64,000 nt of DNA, taken from Euphorbia lathyris (lineage: Eukaryota > Streptophyta > Magnoliopsida > Malpighiales > Euphorbiaceae). The notes below the pieces were generated by a model. The model was not told where the DNA came from. It did not search any database and worked only from the letters and a program-made list of their open reading frames with translations. Of the stretch, positions 43,312-55,300 are shown one piece after another (within the stretch, counting starts at the first letter, position 1; every line of letters begins with the position of its first letter). The position numbers were made by a program, and so were the translations under genes. The stretch is from assembly GCF_963576675.1 (NCBI RefSeq), contig NC_088918.1:67419001-67483000 (forward strand), in the 5' to 3' direction.

Positions 43312-44306
43312 GGAATCTCTTCAATTATTGGTTCATCACGGAATGGCCTTCGACGGGGCACGATTGCCGTTGGCCTTAGGATGTTCTTAATCTCTTCGCC
43401 ACATGATTGCTCTTTGTAATTGGATCCCACTCGGATTGGGCCTACAGATTCCTCGTAAAGTCTAGCTTCGACCACATCTGAGTAGGTTTCGAATGGTTTC
43501 TCGTTTGCCCGAATGACTTCCACCTCGTCTCCCTTCCAAAACAGAAGAAGTTGGTGCAAAGACGAAGGGATGCATGAGTTGGAGTGAATCCAATCTCTCC
43601 CTAACAGTGCCTGATAACTCGCGGTTGAATTTACCACGAAGAAAGCGGCCATGGTGGTGTGAGAGCCAACGGTGAGTTCTAATGGTAGGACGCCGTATGT
43701 CTTTGCAATTTCTCCCGTGAAGGCTGAAACTGACACCTCTGATGAGATTATATCTTCCTCTGATTTCCCTAAGGCTAGGACCATCTTCATAGGCATGATG
43801 TTAACGGCTGATCCATTGTCGATAAGCACTCTTGAGATTGGTTTGCCATCTACATGAGCCTTAACGTATAGAGGTTTGATATGGCGAGTCATCCTTGGAG
43901 TGGGTTTGTCAAAGTAAACCCTCTTCATGCCCTCTTCACCTGATTCCTTCGGTGTTGCGTCTTCTTGCTCCTTGTACTTAGGCTTGGGGATTTCTCTCTT
44001 AATGTCTTCGCTTCTAAAGTCCGAAGGTAAGATTAAAGAGGTAGCTGCACAATCTACCCGTATGATGAAATCTCCAACCCGGATTTGGAGGTTCTTCTCT
44101 TGGTTTTTTTCTCCTCTTTTTGCATCATTGGAGTTGACGCTGGATGACTCCTTTTGACTATTTCTCTTTTCTGCCTCTCTCTTCCTTAATCTTCTCTTTG
44201 CATTCCTGGAGAGAGGCCTTGGGAATTTCTTGTGGCAATTTAATTGCCATTGATTGAGGGGTGACATGCTCGAGGGTGTCACGAAACGTGGCCGTTGTTG
44301 TTGCAC
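43308..44306 (-). CDS. Aspartic protease region of the Tat element
   Basis: A 332-residue open frame in the same frame as gag, separated from it by one TAG (44331-44333). The protease signature is VLIDNGSAVNIMP (retroviral-type D-x-G-S), followed by YQALLGRDWIHSN. A basic N-terminal stretch (RNAKRRLRKREAEK) precedes it. It ends with EEIP and a TGA overlapping the pol start. As the natural polyprotein would run from gag, the methionine at 44306 is only the first one available after the stop. Confidence 0.8.
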   Translation of the reverse strand: MQQQRPRFVTPSSMSPLNQWQLNCHKKFPRPLSRNAKRRLRKREAEKRNSQKESSSVNSNDAKRGEKNQEKNLQIRVGDFIIRVDCAATSLILPSDFRSEDIKREIPKPKYKEQEDATPKESGEEGMKRVYFDKPTPRMTRHIKPLYVKAHVDGKPISRVLIDNGSAVNIMPMKMVLALGKSEEDIISSEVSVSAFTGEIAKTYGVLPLELTVGSHTTMAAFFVVNSTASYQALLGRDWIHSNSCIPSSLHQLLLFWKGDEVEVIRANEKPFETYSDVVEARLYEESVGPIRVGSNYKEQSCGEEIKNILRPTAIVPRRRPFRDEPIIEEIP

Positions 44307-44330
44307 GTCTCTTTTCTTTGCGTTTTGTGA

Positions 44331-46217
44331 CTACTTTGAGCTGTTCTCTGACTTAGATGGCGTCGCTTTTGGTACCCATATTTGTCGGGTTTTCACGTCG
44401 CCCTGTTGCTTTCCTTTGCCCCCCCACACTAGTGAAGTGGCATTGACCATGTTGGTTACTGGGAATGGGTCCTCGTCGATTAGCATGCTTTCCTTCTTTT
44501 CCGAGAATTGGAGTATCCCGCGGTTCATCCTATCCTGCACGGCATTTCTAAAACCAAAACATGCTTGGGTATTGTGACTCCAGTTGTCATGATACTTACA
44601 GTAGTCTCGTCCGCGTATTTCCTCTTTGGATGGGATCACATGTCTAGGAGGCAATGTGATGAACTGTTCCTTTAACAGGTAGTCGAAGATCTCTTCCGTC
44701 TTCGAGACGTCAAACGTATATTGGGTGGTTGGGATCCTCTTGACCACCTCCGGTGCTTTGGGATTTTTTAACAACACGGGACATGTTCGAGATCCGGTGT
44801 TCGTTAAGTCGGCGATGGCTATTTCATGCGTTTGTACCTCCCCTTGGTATCTTCCCACAGAGTTCTTCTTGCGTCGATGATCTTCCCTCATCAACTCCTC
44901 GTACTCTGAAACCTTGGCCACCAACTCGTAGTAATCGCGGAAATCTATCCCCTGAAATTTCTTTCAGTTTTCGAATTCCAACCCACGTTGGGCAATCTTC
45001 ACGAACTCGACCTCGGGGATGTTGATTCGACAATGATGTCGCATCTTTTTGAATCGGTTGATAAAATTTTCAACCGGTTCTCCATACCGTTGCGTCATTC
45101 GGGACAGCTCCGCAACACAGATCTTGGGCTCCGTTCGATAGAACTGGTTGTGGAACAGTCTTTCCATTTGTTCCCACCCATGAATGGATCCGGATGGTAA
45201 GGTGGTGTACCAAGAGAAAGCTGGTCCCGTTAGTGAACCTGGGAATAGCCGCAAGCGTAACATGTCGAAGTTCGTGTCCATGTTTAAACCGCTGCACTGA
45301 AAGGTGAAGCGTGCCACATGCTCCATGGTGGATTGCCCTTCTTCCCCTGAAAATAAAGCAAAATCAGGCACTCTAAAATTGTGGGGAAACGGGTATAGCT
45401 GATCATAGTGTCGTGGATAGGGTTTCTGGAATTCGGGTCGGTATACTTCCCTCACGGCTGGCCCATAGATCTCTTGAACGATGTTTCTTATGCGTTGGGC
45501 CTCTCCCAAGTTGTTAGCGGTGGTGGGCTCCATGCGTGTATTCATCGTCCGTTGTTGGTGAAAGTTGGCTTGTCTCATGTTGCCCCCTACATTACGAGCA
45601 TAGCTTTCCTCGTAATGTTCGGCATGGTTACTAGGTCCTGTATGAGATCTAAACTGTTGTTGAGGTGGCAGGACTTGAATAGGTTCTGGGCTGATCCTGT
45701 CACCACGCTCATTGAACCTGAGATTCTCTTCTCGAGCTGGTGACGGGGTATACCTTTCCCCAGCTCCTGATGTCAGTGTTTTCTTCCCGCCGTCTCCCGG
45801 TCCTTGAGACGTCGACCTTTGTGTGAACAGCTCGGTGCACTTTTCCGGGATTTTGCTGATCTCTCCGGTTAAATCAACGATCTTTTGATCGAGAGCCGAT
45901 CCCTTGTTGGAATTGTTTACCACCTCGTTGTTGGCTTGCATTGCCTTGCATATGTCCTCATGACTTTCCCTCATGGATTGTGAAAATCCGCGTAGGAACT
46001 GGTCGATTTGGTTTTCTAGTTTCGTTAAAAATGGTGTTAGGTCGAATGAGGGTGAGCCTTGAGATGGTTGTTGGTTTGCACCTCCGCTATTGTTCATGGT
46101 CTCAGCCGCACAACCTTCAGGCATGGCGGGTTCGTTGCTCTGATCCCGGTTCTGATTTTGACTCTCTTCGGAGTCCGATGGGATGGGATCTTTCCCCGTG
46201 TTCTTCCTAGGAGGCAT
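44331..46217 (-). pseudogene. Gag of the Tat element, two in-frame stops
   Basis: Starts MPPRKNTGKDPIPSDSEE at 46217. After a Q/N-rich part comes the retrotransposon gag domain (FALFSGEEGQSTMEHVARF, LRLFPGSLTGPAFSWY, GEPVENFINRFKKMRHHC). A TGA at 44964-44966 follows LEFEN. The frame then continues KKFQGIDFRDYYELVAKV and includes a zinc-binding-like YCKYHDNWSHNTQACFGFR. A TAG at 44331-44333 ends it. Without the two stops gag and protease would form one frame. Confidence 0.85.
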
Positions 46218-46394
46218 TCTTCGTGAATACTTATAGGAAAAAATGATGAAATCAAGTTAGTAATCTAATATTGAAAAAAGAAAGAACAAGAAAGTAAACA
46301 AATGGAATAAAAGCAAAGCATGAATGACAAAGTAAATTAAGAGGCTGATTGTGAGTAAAAACGTGTGTGATGGGTTTTACAATTTTTGGCAAAG

Positions 46395-46623
46395 CTTAAA
46401 ATTATGTCCCACTGGGCGTGCCAAAAATTGTTAGCGATAGCTAATAATTTTTGGTAAAGTGGAAGTGGGGCGAAAAAATAAATGTGATATGAAAAAGTTA
46501 AATAGGCACAAAAACGGGTTCTAAAATTTTTGGCAAAGCCTAAGAAAAAAGGATAAAACGTCCCACTGGGCGTGCCAAAATTTTTTAGCGTTAGCTAATA
46601 AATTTTGGTATGGTAAAAAAAAT
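46395..46623 (-). repeat. Duplicated leader and primer-binding region of the Tat element
   Basis: GTCCCACTGGGCGTGCCAAA occurs at about 46407 and 46560. Each is followed by a copy of the LTR edge (TTGTTAGCGATAGCTAATAA at 46430; TTTTTTAGCGTTAGCTAATA at 46582). On the minus strand the upstream copy reads GCTAACA-ATTTT-TGGCACGCCCAGTGGGAC, the expected LTR-end/primer-site order. The real LTR (46624) is now about 190 bp away from that first primer site. Confidence 0.7.
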
Positions 46624-47910
46624 TGTTAGCGATATTTTGCGAATATGCTAATTTCAACCTTGTCACGTGTGGTTAGGGTGCGGGTGTGCCAGAGAAATTA
46701 TTTCTCGAAATATTAAAGACGGTTAAGTTTACGGAATTGCGCACCAAAACTTGAAATCTTAAATGAAGCGATTGGCGAGGGACGCAATGATTGAAAAAGT
46801 CCCTCTTGGGTCTCTAGCGCCGTTGTAGAAACTTTGCTAGATAAATTGTTTTATTTAAGCTAATGCGAGTAAATTGAAGACGAGAAAATAAAGGAATATA
46901 AAGTGCGAAATTGACACAAGATTTGGTGAAAAATCGGTATTTTATTGATTGAATAAGTGTTTGAAACATGAAGTTGGAAATGAATTACAATTGAAGTACT
47001 TCTATACTAAACATATAGCTAATTCAATTGAATTGGAAAGGCAAATCAAATACAAAGAATTGAAATGCAATTAAAGTAAAAATTGGAATTCAACAACAAA
47101 CTCGGAGCCACAATAGCTATCTGGGATTGATGTTGAATTTTGGTATCGGCGTGAAGTCCTTGGGGAGCTGCAATCGGTCGGGTCCGTACGGTATGTGCTT
47201 GGTGCAATGGCAAAACGTTGGTAGGCAAATTGGGCAGATTTAGACCTTAACTTTGGGAGGTTCGTTTGGGTGCTTAAGAACACGGAATCGGACGAGTAAA
47301 TAGTGTAAATTGAACTTAAGAATGTCAGGAACAACTTTGTATAAGGGATCGAAGGTTAAAACGGACTTTAAATAGACGTCATTGAGGATTGAAAATGACT
47401 GGACGAATCTGGAAAAATCTGGGCAGAATAGCTAAAAGAATTTGGGCTGGAAAAATCAGCTTGTAACTATAGTTTCTGTGTACGGAATTGGGAAATTAAA
47501 CACACTAGATTGAAATTCAGGACGTTAGGAACAACTTTGTTGAAGGGGTCGAAGGCAAAAAATAACGTTAAATGGACAGAATTTGGCTTTGAAAAAGGTT
47601 GGACGAATCTGGAAAATTAACTTGAAAACAGAGTTTTAGCTAGGAATTGAGCAAATTAAAGACTTGGGAATGCTAAATTAAATAGAAAAAAACTTGGAAA
47701 GAGGCTATTGGAAACTGAATTAGAGCTAAAAGAGAGCTAGAGAAGGAATTGAAGCTAGGAAAAAATGAAGAACAAGAGAAAAACTTGAAGAACTAAGCAC
47801 AAAAGAACTTAAGAACTAAGAACTTAAACTAAGAACTAGAGAGCATTGGAAGGGGCCTTAGGAAGGGGATTGTGTTTGTGTTGAGTGTGTGTTTTAATGA
47901 AGGGGAGAGG

Positions 47911-47922
47911 GTCTATTTATAG
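47911..47922 (-). promoter_or_regulatory. TATA box of the Tat 5' LTR
   Basis: The minus strand reads ATAAATAGAC within a GC-poor core, conserved in both LTRs. It lies about 160 bp downstream of the CpG motif array. Confidence 0.6.
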
Positions 47923-48077
47923 TATTTTGGAGTGGCATTTTGATAATTAGTGAGTGGTATTTTGGTAATTAGTGACCAACTAACTCAACTACCTCCATGC
48001 CACATCATCCCACCACTTCAACTTCCATTAACTACCTTCAACTTCCCTTGACTGCTTCCAACTGTTGCCGGAAGAGA

Positions 48078-48375
48078 TGACACGCCCCGCGTATCCTCGA
48101 TTACACCCTGCGTGTACCTGGTCTTGAAGCTTAAAACGCCTTATTGATGCATTTTACGCGCGGCGCCTTGGGTGTTACGTCCCGCGTAGGAAGGTGCGCG
48201 CTGCGTAAGAGAAGGGCGCCCCGCGTGTCCGTACTCCTGCTCTTGGAACGCTTTGTTGATGCGCTTTACGCGTGACGTATAAGAAGACACGCCCTGCGTA
48301 AAGCAGTCTCTGAAGCGGCACTTCTTCGAGTGTGTGGGATACGCCCCGCGTGTGCAAATACACGCCCCGCGTATC
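48078..48375. repeat. CpG-rich quasi-palindrome array in Tat 5' LTR
   Basis: Same arrangement as 35516-35815, with a few CpG changes (for example ACACCCTGCGT here against ACGCCCTGCGT there). Confidence 0.85.
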
Positions 48376-48483
48376 CGAATTGTTTTTTATTTATCATAAT
48401 TATTTCCTAGACAAAATATAAACTATATCCTAAATTTGACAACAAGCATTATATAAAATAAATTTTATTTATTTTGGCCAACA

Positions 48484-48599
48484 CCACCCAAATAATATAA
48501 GGAAATATATGAGATAAAACAAGGAAATATATGAGATAAAACCAACTCAATTTTTCTTCTGTGTACCATTTGTTCCAACATAATACTTGTATTGTTCCA
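48484..48599. repeat. Right flank of Tat insertion, with 22-bp tandem duplication
   Basis: Continues the dispersed repeat interrupted at 34050. AAGGAAATATATGAGATAAA occurs twice in tandem here and once at 17280. Confidence 0.7.
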
Positions 48600-49212
48600 A
48601 CAGAAAAATGTTTTATTTCTTTTCTTTAAAATACATTTTCTCGACATTTCTAACCTTGTTTTTTGAAAAATTTGATACTATCAGACTCGTCTAAATTAGA
48701 CGGTCATTTTAAGATCCCTGAAGTTCAAGTAAAAAAAATTCCGGTGAACGGAATCCGGGTGGGCGTTTTCTGGTGAAAAATAAAGTGCCCAGAAAATTCT
48801 CAAAAAATTCCAGAAAATGTAAAACATTATTCTAAGAAACTTTAATTCTTGGATCGAAGTGATATTTCTTACGGTAAAGTCCCAACAAATTGTTGAAGCA
48901 TGTAAAATGGATAAAATTAAGGAAAACGTTTTATTGGGACTAAATCGTAAGAAATATCACTTCTACCCAAGAATTAAAGTTTCTTAGAATAATATTTTAC
49001 ATTTTCTGAAATTTTTTAAGAATTTTCTGGACACTTTTTTTCTCGCCAGAAAACACCCACCCGGATTCCGTTCACCGGAACTTGAGCTTCATGGATCTTA
49101 AAATGACCGTTTAATTAAGACGAGTCCAACGGTATAAAATTTTTTGAAAAACGAGGTTGGAAAAGTTTAGAAAATGCATTTTAAAGAAAAAAAATAAAAC
49201 AATTTTCTCTAT
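48600..49212. mobile_element. Foldback (long inverted repeat) element, about 0.6 kb
   Basis: The left arm (from AGAAAAATGTTTTATTTCTT) pairs imperfectly with the right arm (ending AAAAAAATAAAACAATTTTC) over about 270 bp per arm. Within the arms GACGGTCATTTTAAGATCC pairs with GGATCTTAAAATGACCGT, and AATTCTTGGATCGAAGTGAT pairs with its near-inverse. The loop is near 48890-48930. No coding sequence. Confidence 0.75.
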
Positions 49213-49363
49213 CATCACTTTCATTTTATTTACCAATTTACCACATTCCCTTTTTAATTATTATCAAAACTACGTAGTTTTGTTATGTCACACAATAAGC
49301 TCCTTGTCACAACTTAAACCCTTGTCACGTTGGATCTCACCCCTTTATATATATATATATATA

Positions 49364-50311
49364 TGATTTGGAAAATGTTTTGGTTGGGTGAATTTGGATT
49401 TAATTTATTAATTGTTGTTATTATGTTCAAATGAAGGATAATTGAGTGAAAAAGGGAAAATAAAAGATAAAAAGAGATTTCAAATTGTTTGTTTAAATTA
49501 AAGCTTTTCTAGATATTCTTCAAGTGTAAATAAAAGATTTTTGTCATTTTAAACCGTTTCCAAAATATCACGTGTTGAAACCTTAATTCGTTCCAACGGC
49601 GGATTAAGCGAACCTTGTAAATAAAACCATTTTCATTATAAATGACCGAGTTTTTGAATCGTTTTCCTAATTAAACAGTTTTGTACAAAAATAAATGGAC
49701 TTGTATGTTTAATCACATTTTTTGTTAAGACTTCTTATCTCACGTTTTCAAACGCTCGAGTCGTTCCAACGGCGATTCGAGTCGATGTCATGTAAATTAA
49801 CGAGGTTTTGAAATGTACCTAAATCGTTCCAACGACGATTAAGGTACGAACCATGTAAATAAACTCGTTTTTGGGGAATGAGATTAGCTTAGAGTTGTGT
49901 ATAGTCTAAAACATAAAATCACAATGTGAATAAATCAATTCTTTCTTCTCCCCCTCTCTCTCCTATGTATTTTAAATTTATGCGAAATGGGTGATTCTTT
50001 ACTAAAATGGCTTTTAATAAAATGCTCAAAACGGTTTTCAAAGCGAGAAAGAAAAGGTTTCAAATGAATTTTAAACTTAAAGAAATATGTGATTAGTCTG
50101 TTAGCACCTAACATACTAAGTAGGAGGCCGGTGGTTCATAACCGGGCGATGTCGGGGTGCCTAGTAGCCTTTCTCCGGAAAGGAGCTAGCCTTCTCGGCT
50201 CGTACCTAAGTTTTCCGAACCCTCACCGGTCTCCCGTAAGGGATCGGTATTCATTTCCCATTCGTGGGTGGCGACTTTTCCATACTCCAGGCTCCGGTCC
50301 TGCCGAGCAGC
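49364..50311 (+). repeat. Left part of a split gypsy-type LTR
   Basis: Probable LTR start near TGATTTGGAAAATG. It contains repeated CGTTCCAACGGCGATT-like words (49590, 49764, 49828). It is interrupted by the copia element and resumes at 60627. The left boundary is uncertain. Confidence 0.4.
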
Positions 50312-52380
50312 TTTTGGAAATAGGGCTAAGGTATAGCAGCGGAAATATAAAAATTTTAGCCTACTTCCTTTTAACCATAGGATCCGTCAATCGTTATTTC
50401 ATATAAATAGGGATAAGAAGAAATACCTTTCGATGATCAATCTACCGTTGCAAACGAAGTGCCCACAACTTCAAAAGAGATGTAAACTGTTTACCAATCT
50501 TCTCCTATCCGAAACCGACCTTCCAGACATCCGAACGACAATCCCTTCGGTGGAAACGTGAAAGAATATGTCTAAAAGCTACTGTCCAAACATCACGACG
50601 ATCCGACGGTTCAATCTCCGGGAATCCTCGAAATAGTGAACTGACCTGATGTAGGCGAAGAAAAAGGAATTTCTCCCTTTTGATTGTTTTTCCTTCTTTC
50701 GTGAACACGGTGAGATTAAGTTAGAATCAACCCTTATGAGATGCAACCAAAATAGATTGCCTCTAATAAACCAACACAAGATCAAAGAGAAAGAGGGATG
50801 AATAAGATTAATCAATCGATGGAATGCCGTATGAATTCTGTCCACGAACTTGGGGATGGGAATTCACTTTCTCTCTCTAAATGCAATTTTCGAAAAACTC
50901 AAGTAGGGGAGGAAGAAGCATAGGTCGAAATTCTAGTGAAGGAGGGGTATATATATTAGCTTGTCTCTAAACCCTAGCTAGATAGGAATAGGTTACTTAA
51001 TAGGAATCCAATTCGGAATAGGATTTCTAATTATTATCTTACTATATGTCTAATATAATTAGGATAATAATAAATCACCTATTTAGATAATAATATGAGT
51101 ATATTAATCTAATTAAAACTCCTAACTTGATTATCTCTTAATTAATTTAATCTCACAATCCTAATCAAATTAGGATGAATGGAATAAATTAATTCCTTGC
51201 TTAATACATATAAATTTCGGCCCCCATCCCTCCATATGGGCCTTATTGGGCTCAATTGGGCTTCCATCTATTAATCATATCCATCTCTCTTTTGTTTCCA
51301 AGTCTTATGTGTGATCCATTAGGTTCTTACTACTTCTGGCCGTATGCAACTATTAAATTAATTTTTTCAAGAATTATATTTAATCCTTGCATAACGGAAT
51401 GATGAACAGAGCATGTTATCGGCATGTCCGTAATCATTCCCCCAGAGTCCGTTAAGAAGACAGGTTGATTCTGCTGTTAACCCTTCCGTATTAGTTACAG
51501 TATAATTCAATCCTTTATCAACTACATCCTTGAACTGAATCTTATGACTATGGATGATGTCAAGTCACATATATCGAGACGTTCGTTTTACTTGTACAGG
51601 CCGAGTCAACTCAAATAGATAGGTTAAGTGAAATCTGTATTTCTACTCTTAAGCTATCACCTTGCAAGGATTTAGAGTCGAGTCTTCCACAAGAGATCCT
51701 TGGACGTATCTCCCATTCGTCGGGAGTGATAAATGCTCAATCCAATGTATAACTACCCTGACATTACCTCCTGTGACACCCAACCTTTGCAGTTCACACC
51801 CCAGAGTCATCTCTGTTAAGGATCGTGGGACCACGCGATCAAAGTCTCACATTCAGTAATTCAGGATGACCAATTAACATTCCTTTGAGTCTGAGGATTA
51901 TTTATACCTATTAATACCAATGAGATGAACAGGTGACAAGGACGAATCTACCCATCCTGTTATCTCAAATTGGATCCCCAATCCTAATGAACGATGTTTC
52001 ATCGGATCTATATAACTGTCCAGATATCTATATATATGAAGCTTGTGAGATCAGCTTTCTGTCGGACAGAAGACATTGTTACATACAAGTCTCAACAGTG
52101 ATATATCAATCCTAAACGTATCACTTGACTTGGGGTGGTTTTAAGTTTATTAGTTTATTATAAAGTTTTGTCTCACTTCATGCTTGTATGAACACTTTAT
52201 AATCACTTTAAACAAACTTACGGATTTCCTTTTATTAGACTTTATTTAGTACTTTAAAAGGGATTACCTTTATATAGTTATAAAACATATATCTTATTAA
52301 AACAAATGATATAAAGAATAATTCATTTACAATAAGTTTGTATCCTGCAACAATTGTCTATAGGACACTAAACCCCAACA
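50312..52380 (-). repeat. 3' LTR of the copia element
   Basis: 2069 bp. It matches 57947-60626 once the 601-bp MITE and its duplicated 8 bp are removed, with roughly 1-2 percent substitutions by eye. Confidence 0.9.
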
Positions 52381-52392
52381 TACTCCCACTTG
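52381..52392 (-). other. Polypurine tract of the copia element
   Basis: Minus strand CAAGTGGGAGTA directly before the 3' LTR. Confidence 0.8.
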
Positions 52393-52394
52393 GA

Positions 52395-55300
52395 CTAAAG
52401 CCAATTGTTTCTAAAACTTATCCCAGTAGAAGTTAAATGACGATCATGTACTTTCTGGGCTAATGGCTTTGTCAGCGGATCTGCAACGTTGTCCTCGGTA
52501 GGTACTCTTTCTATTCTCACATCTCCTCTAGCCACAATCTCTCTAATGATGTGGTATCGCTTTAGGTAGTGTTTGGATGCATTATGAGATCGTGGTTCCT
52601 TTGCTTGCGCAATGGCTCCATTGTTATCACAGTACAGAGTAATGGGATTGACAATGTCAGGCACCACTCCTAGTTCTGTAATGAACTTTCTAATCCAAAC
52701 TGCTTCCTTTGCTGCTTCCGCAGCAGCGATGTACTCTGACTCGGTCGTAGAGAAAGCTACGCTTCCCTGCTTGGAACTTTTCCAACTGACCGTGCCCCCA
52801 TTCAAGATAAACAGGTATCCTGATTGGGATTTAAAATCATTCTCATCTGTGAGATGACTAGCGTCTAAAAATCCTTCAATTTTCAGATCTCCTTCTCCGT
52901 ACACTAGGAACATATCTTTAGTCCTTCTCAAGTACTTAAGAATGTTCTTGACGGCAATCCAATGCTCGTCTCCCGGATTCCCTTGGTAGCGACTCGTTAC
53001 AGATAACGCGAACGCTACGTCAAGTCTAGTGCATAGCATAGCATACATAATCGAACCGATCGCGCTGGCGTACGGGACAACAGCCATGCGTCGTTTGTCA
53101 TCATCAGTTTTAGGACATTGATGATTGTTTAACTTTACTCCATGTACCATGGGTAAGTTACCTCGTTTCGATTCAAGCATGCTAAACCGATTTAGCACCT
53201 TTTCAATGTATGTAGCCTGTGAAAGACCAAGCAGTCTACGCGATCTATCTCTATAGATCTTTATACCAAGTATATAGGCTGCTTCACCAAGGTCTTTCAT
53301 TGAGAAGTTACCGGATAACCATACTTTCACCGATTGTAATAGAGCAATGTCATTTCCCATTAACAGTATATCATCCACATATAGTATGAGAAATGCTATA
53401 GAGCTCCCGCTTGCTTTCTTGTAAATGCAAGCTTCTTCGCAATTTTGTTCGAAACCAAATTGTTTTATGGTTTCGTCAAAACGCTTATTCCAGCTTCTAG
53501 ATGCTTGCTTGAGTCCATAAATGGATCTCTGAAGTTTGCAAACTTTATTTGCATCCTTTGATATGAAACCTTCAGGTTGCATCATGTATACATCCTCAAG
53601 CAGGTTTCCGTTCAGGAAAGCTGTTTTCACATCCATTTGCCAAATCTCATAATCAAAATGAGCGGCAATTGCAAGCATGATTCTGATTGATTTGGACATA
53701 GCAACGGGAGAGAAGGTTTCGTCATAATCAACGCCTTGTTTTTGACGATATCCTTTCGCTACCAACCTAGCCTTGTAGGTGCTAACCTTTCCATCCATGT
53801 CAGTCTTCTTTTTGAAGATCCACCTGCACCCTATGGGTTTTATCCCTTCGGGTGGATCAAACAAAGTCCAAACTTGGTTAGTATACATGGAATCTATTTC
53901 AGAATCCATGGCCTCAAGCCATGCTTTATAATCTGGACTAGTAAGAGCCTCTTCGTAGTTTTCGGGTTCGTCGTCTAACACGGGAACCTCGTCATCATCT
54001 CCCATTAGAAAACCATATCTAACCGGGAGCTCACGAACTCTTCGTGATCTACGAATAGGTGCCACTGGAGTCTCATCTAATGGGACTTCTTCGGGTACCT
54101 CAACCGCTTCTGTTGTTTCATCCGGTGTCTCTTCCCCTTGAACTTCGTCGAGTTCAATCACGCTTCCCTTTTGCGTTTCTTCGAGAAACTCTTTCTTTAA
54201 GAAGGTTGCGTATCTGGATACTATTACTTTCTGATCATCTGGATGATAGAAGTAATACCCTATGGTCTCTTTGGGATATCCAATGAAGAAACATTTATCA
54301 GATTTAGAATCCAATTTATCGAACGCAATGCGTTTGACATATGCTGAACAACCCCATACTCTCATAAATGAGAATACGGGTTTCCTACCAACGAACAATT
54401 CATATGGTGTGGAACTGGCGGATTTAGTTGGTACTCGATTCAGGGTGAAGAGGGAAGTTTCTAAGGCATAGCCCTAGAACGTCTTTGGAAGTAAGGCCAT
54501 GCTCATCATGGACCGTACCATATCTAATAGGGTACGGTTTCTCCTCTCGGATACACCATTGTGTTGTGGTGTATAGGGAGGTGTCCATTGCGAGCATATC
54601 CCACATTCAGTTAGATAATTCAGAAAATCATCTGAAAGATATTCGCCACCTCGATCGGATCGAAGCGTCTTTATTTTCTTTCCAAATTGATTTTCCACTT
54701 CATTCTTGAAGCATTTGAACTCGTCAAAAGCTTCTGATTTGTGATTCATCAAGTAGATGTAACCATATCGAGTATGGTCATCTATGAAGCTAATGAAGTA
54801 TCTGAATCCTCCTCTTGCTTGGACTGACATAGGACCGTATACATTTGAATGAATGAGTCCTAGAGTGTCTGATACACGCTCACCTTTATTGCTAAAGGGT
54901 GTCTTTGTCATTTTACCTTTTAAACATGATTCGCATGTTTCCAATGATTCCGAATCAATTGAATCTATAAGCCCATGTGAATGAAGCTTTAGCATGCGTC
55001 TCTTGTTTATATGGCCTAAACGACAATGCCACAAGTAGGTTGAATTATCTAGTTTATGTCTTTTGGTATCAATTGCAAAAACAAGAGTTTTATCATCTAA
55101 CACATAAATCCCATTTTGTGATATTCCTGAAAAATAAAAGATCGAATCTTTATAAAAATTGCAACTATTGTTCTTTATTGAAATATGAAAACCGTCGTCA
55201 ACAAGACGGCTAATAGAAATAATGTTACGAGACATCTTAGGAACGTATAAACAATTCCTTAATTCTATTACAAGCCCAGAGGGCAAAAGTAAAACATAAT

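Larger units (their letters stand above)
34051..48483 (-). mobile_element. Tat-lineage Ty3/gypsy element, 14.4 kb, with antisense PMD gene
   Basis: LTRs at 34051-35920 and 46624-48483 (TGTTAGCG...CCAACA), target duplication CCACC at 34046-34050 and 48484-48488. Joining the flanks restores a sequence like 17232-17330, a paralogous empty site. Gag, protease, reverse transcriptase, RNase H, a second (archaeal-type) RNase H and integrase run on the minus strand. The dual RNase H arrangement marks the Tat lineage. An extra antisense gene lies between integrase and the 3' LTR, as known for several plant Tat elements. About nine stop codons break gag-pol, so this copy cannot move on its own. Confidence 0.9.
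46624..48483 (-). repeat. 5' LTR of the Tat element
   Basis: 1860 bp, partner of 34051-35920. TATA box on minus at 47911-47922. Confidence 0.9.

Noticed and set aside
51649..51859. Short frames in the copia LTR, repeated at 59286-59496
   Set aside because: Present on both strands of a non-coding LTR and preserved only because LTR copies are alike.
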